From Elusimicrobia bacterium RIFOXYB2_FULL_49_7 (GTDB lineage: Bacteria > Fibrobacterota > OXYB2-FULL-49-7): 19,983 bases of DNA. Each line of letters opens with the position of its first letter. The first letter of the stretch is position 1. The notes beneath the pieces are model-generated. The model searched no databases. It was not told where the DNA came from and saw only the letters and a list, made by a program, of their open reading frames with translations. The stretch lies in NCBI GenBank assembly GCA_001800515.1, contig MGVN01000216.1:1-19983 (forward strand), given 5' to 3'. Shown one piece after another: positions 18,377-19,983 of the stretch. Made by a program: the position numbers and the translations under genes.

Positions 18377-18408
18377 TATCCACACGGCAAATTAACTCTT
18401 CCGTCAAA
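18377..18408 (+). repeat. Duplicated spacer, second copy (spacer 12)
   Basis: This is the exact copy of spacer 9, 183 bp (three array units) downstream. The spacers after it differ from those after spacer 9, so it is not a simple block duplication. Confidence 0.97.
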
Positions 18409-19983
18409 CTGTTCCCCGCACGCGCGGGGATGAACCGGTCCGTCTCAAGATCCGAACCGTCGACATTATCTGTTCCCCGCACGCGCGGGGATGAACCGGT
18501 AAATGCTCTTGCTTATGGAGTATTGAATGACTGTTCCCCGCACGCGCGGGGATGAACCGCGATATTAAGAACAGGTACTCACGCCAAGGCCCTGTTCCCC
18601 GCACGCGCGGGGATGAACCGTGGAAAGATTTTCCGGTCTTATACTTGCGAGGCTGTTCCCCGCACGCGCGGGGATGAACCGTTTTCAGGTCAGTTGCGTA
18701 TATCGAATCGTAACTGTTCCCCGCACGCGCGGGGATGAACCGAATTAACAGATTGTCCATTTTGCGGAGGGAAACTGTTCCCCGCACGCGCGGGGATGAA
18801 CCGACATCTTTCCGCGATAATGCTGAGCCGATGGACTGTTCCCCGCACGCGCGGGGATGAACCGGTTGTTGCGGGGGACCCGACTGGCGGCGGAACCTGT
18901 TCCCCGCACGCGCGGGGATGAACCGTCAGGGCGCTTTCAGAACTTGTCACAATGACACTGTTCCCCGCACGCGCGGGGATGAACCGCTCTGTGGGCGATC
19001 CGGGTGGACAACGGAAGACTGTTCCCCGCACGCGCGGGGATGAACCGACGAAAGCGCCTTTCGTTCCGCGCTTGCCCTACTGTTCCCCGCACGCGCGGGG
19101 ATGAACCGATGTCTAACGTAGAGAAAACCGGCATTATTGACTGTTCCCCGCACGCGCGGGGATGAACCGATCGCAGGTTTCGCAGTTGACATCCTTCCAA
19201 ACTGTTCCCCGCACGCGCGGGGATGAACCGTGCGGTGTGGTTATGCGGTGGGCGATCTCTATCTGTTCCCCGCACGCGCGGGGATGAACCGCGGACCAAG
19301 CTGCCGGAGTTTATTCAGACAAGCTGTTCCCCGCACGCGCGGGGATGAACCGTCTGGAGCAAAAGCCCTGGCGATCATTATCACCTGTTCCCCGCACGCG
19401 CGGGGATGAACCGCACGGAAAGGAAAAGAACTTATTTGAGACAACCTGTTCCCCGCACGCGCGGGGATGAACCGGTTCATTCATCCAAGCGATAACGCTC
19501 TGAATACTGTTCCCCGCACGCGCGGGGATGAACCGGACGCATGTGGGTCGCTTTGGCGCGTTAAGTCCTGTTCCCCGCACGCGCGGGGATGAACCGTTGC
19601 GCCTGTTCCTCTTTTTTGTTCGCCGTTTCTGTTCCCCGCACGCGCGGGGATGAACCGTGTGATTGTCGTGATTACACCGTTCCAAAAACCTGTTCCCCGC
19701 ACGCGCGGGGATGAACCGGCTCTTTCCGGGATAGACATTCCGATGGAAGACTGTTCCCCGCACGCGCGGGGATGAACCGCTACCGTCTGATCTATATTTC
19801 AACACATCAACCTGTTCCCCGCACGCGCGGGGATGAACCGTGTTATATTTATAGCACGGGGGGAGCGGCCCCCTGTTCCCCGCACGCGCGGGGATGAACC
19901 CCATGATTATCAATACAGAATAATTCGGCAATCCTGTTCCCCGCACGCGCGGGGATGAACCATCCCCCTACTGCACCACTCTG

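Larger units (their letters stand above)
17677..19962 (+). CRISPR. Type I-E CRISPR array: 38 repeats of 29 bp, 37 complete spacers of 32 bp
   Basis: Repeats start at 17677 and recur every 61 bp up to 19934-19962, without exception. The repeat reads CTGTT, stem CCCCGC, loop ACGC, stem GCGGGG, then ATGAACCG, which is the E. coli-type I-E repeat layout with an 8-base 5' handle. I checked repeats 1-36 as identical. Repeats 37 and 38 differ only at the last base (C and A instead of G). Spacer 9 (18194-18225) and spacer 12 (18377-18408) are identical. The next repeat would begin at 19995, beyond the window, so the array may continue. The transcribed strand is plus, leader side at the low coordinate. 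Confidence 0.99.

Noticed and set aside
18987..19262. Shared GTGGGCGATC in spacers 22 and 26
   Set aside because: Ten bases in otherwise unrelated spacers; probably chance, and no reason to infer a shared protospacer.
17706..19933. Self-targeting spacers against genes in this window
   Set aside because: I saw no match by eye, but I did not run a full search, so this is not a strong negative.
17611..19946. Several minus-strand open frames across the array with repeated segments such as FIPARAGN and HPRACGEQ
   Set aside because: They are translations of the 29-bp repeat in changing frames, because the 61-bp period is not a multiple of three. They are common false proteins in annotations of this repeat type.

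Overview
The window is a bacterial defence island built around a complete type I-E (E. coli-type) CRISPR-Cas locus. No rRNA, tRNA or housekeeping gene is present to fix the taxonomy. The C-terminal domain of the first, cut-off protein resembles the FlgD-Ig/secretion-tail domains common in FCB-group and some deltaproteobacterial genomes, so I suggest an environmental Gram-negative-like bacterium with low confidence. Base composition is moderate and uneven.

Layout. Positions 1-384 hold the 3' end of an exported or surface protein. Positions 415-1143 (minus strand) hold a response regulator with a cysteine cluster ahead of its receiver domain. Everything after that is on the plus strand. A WYL-domain regulator (about 1380-2363) is preceded by a perfect dyad. 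A near-consensus sigma70 promoter followed by a second dyad (2373-2442) drives a tightly overlapping three-gene unit: a YhcG/DUF1016-type PDDEXK nuclease, a DUF6933-like protein, and a large helical-repeat protein of unknown function. After a 115-bp gap with a third, 12-bp dyad comes an AIPR-family abortive-infection protein (5543-7312).

The AIPR gene is followed after 35 bp by cas3 (TTG start). Then come cas8e, cas11 (cse2), cas7e, cas5e and cas6e, a Bro-N/DinD-like gene, cas1, cas2 and a stand-alone DEDDh (DnaQ-like) exonuclease. Most junctions overlap or are only a few bases apart, so this is probably one operon of about 10-12 kb. A 185-bp AT-rich leader follows, then an array of 38 repeats of 29 bp and 37 complete spacers, all 32 bp, on an exact 61-bp period to the end of the window. 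The array may continue beyond it.

How the parts fit. Cas6e should cut the array transcript after the repeat hairpin to give crRNAs with the handle AUGAACCG. Cas8e, Cas11, Cas7e, Cas5e and Cas6e form Cascade, which recruits Cas3. Cas1-Cas2 add spacers, and the DEDDh enzyme is well placed to trim prespacers. The least explained parts are the Bro-N/DinD-like gene translationally coupled to cas1, the YhcG/DUF6933/helical cassette, and the AIPR gene reading into cas3. Other notable signals are an 11-G tract in cas8e, a spacer present twice, and two distal repeats that differ only at the last base, the base that can be supplied by the incoming protospacer in type I-E adaptation.
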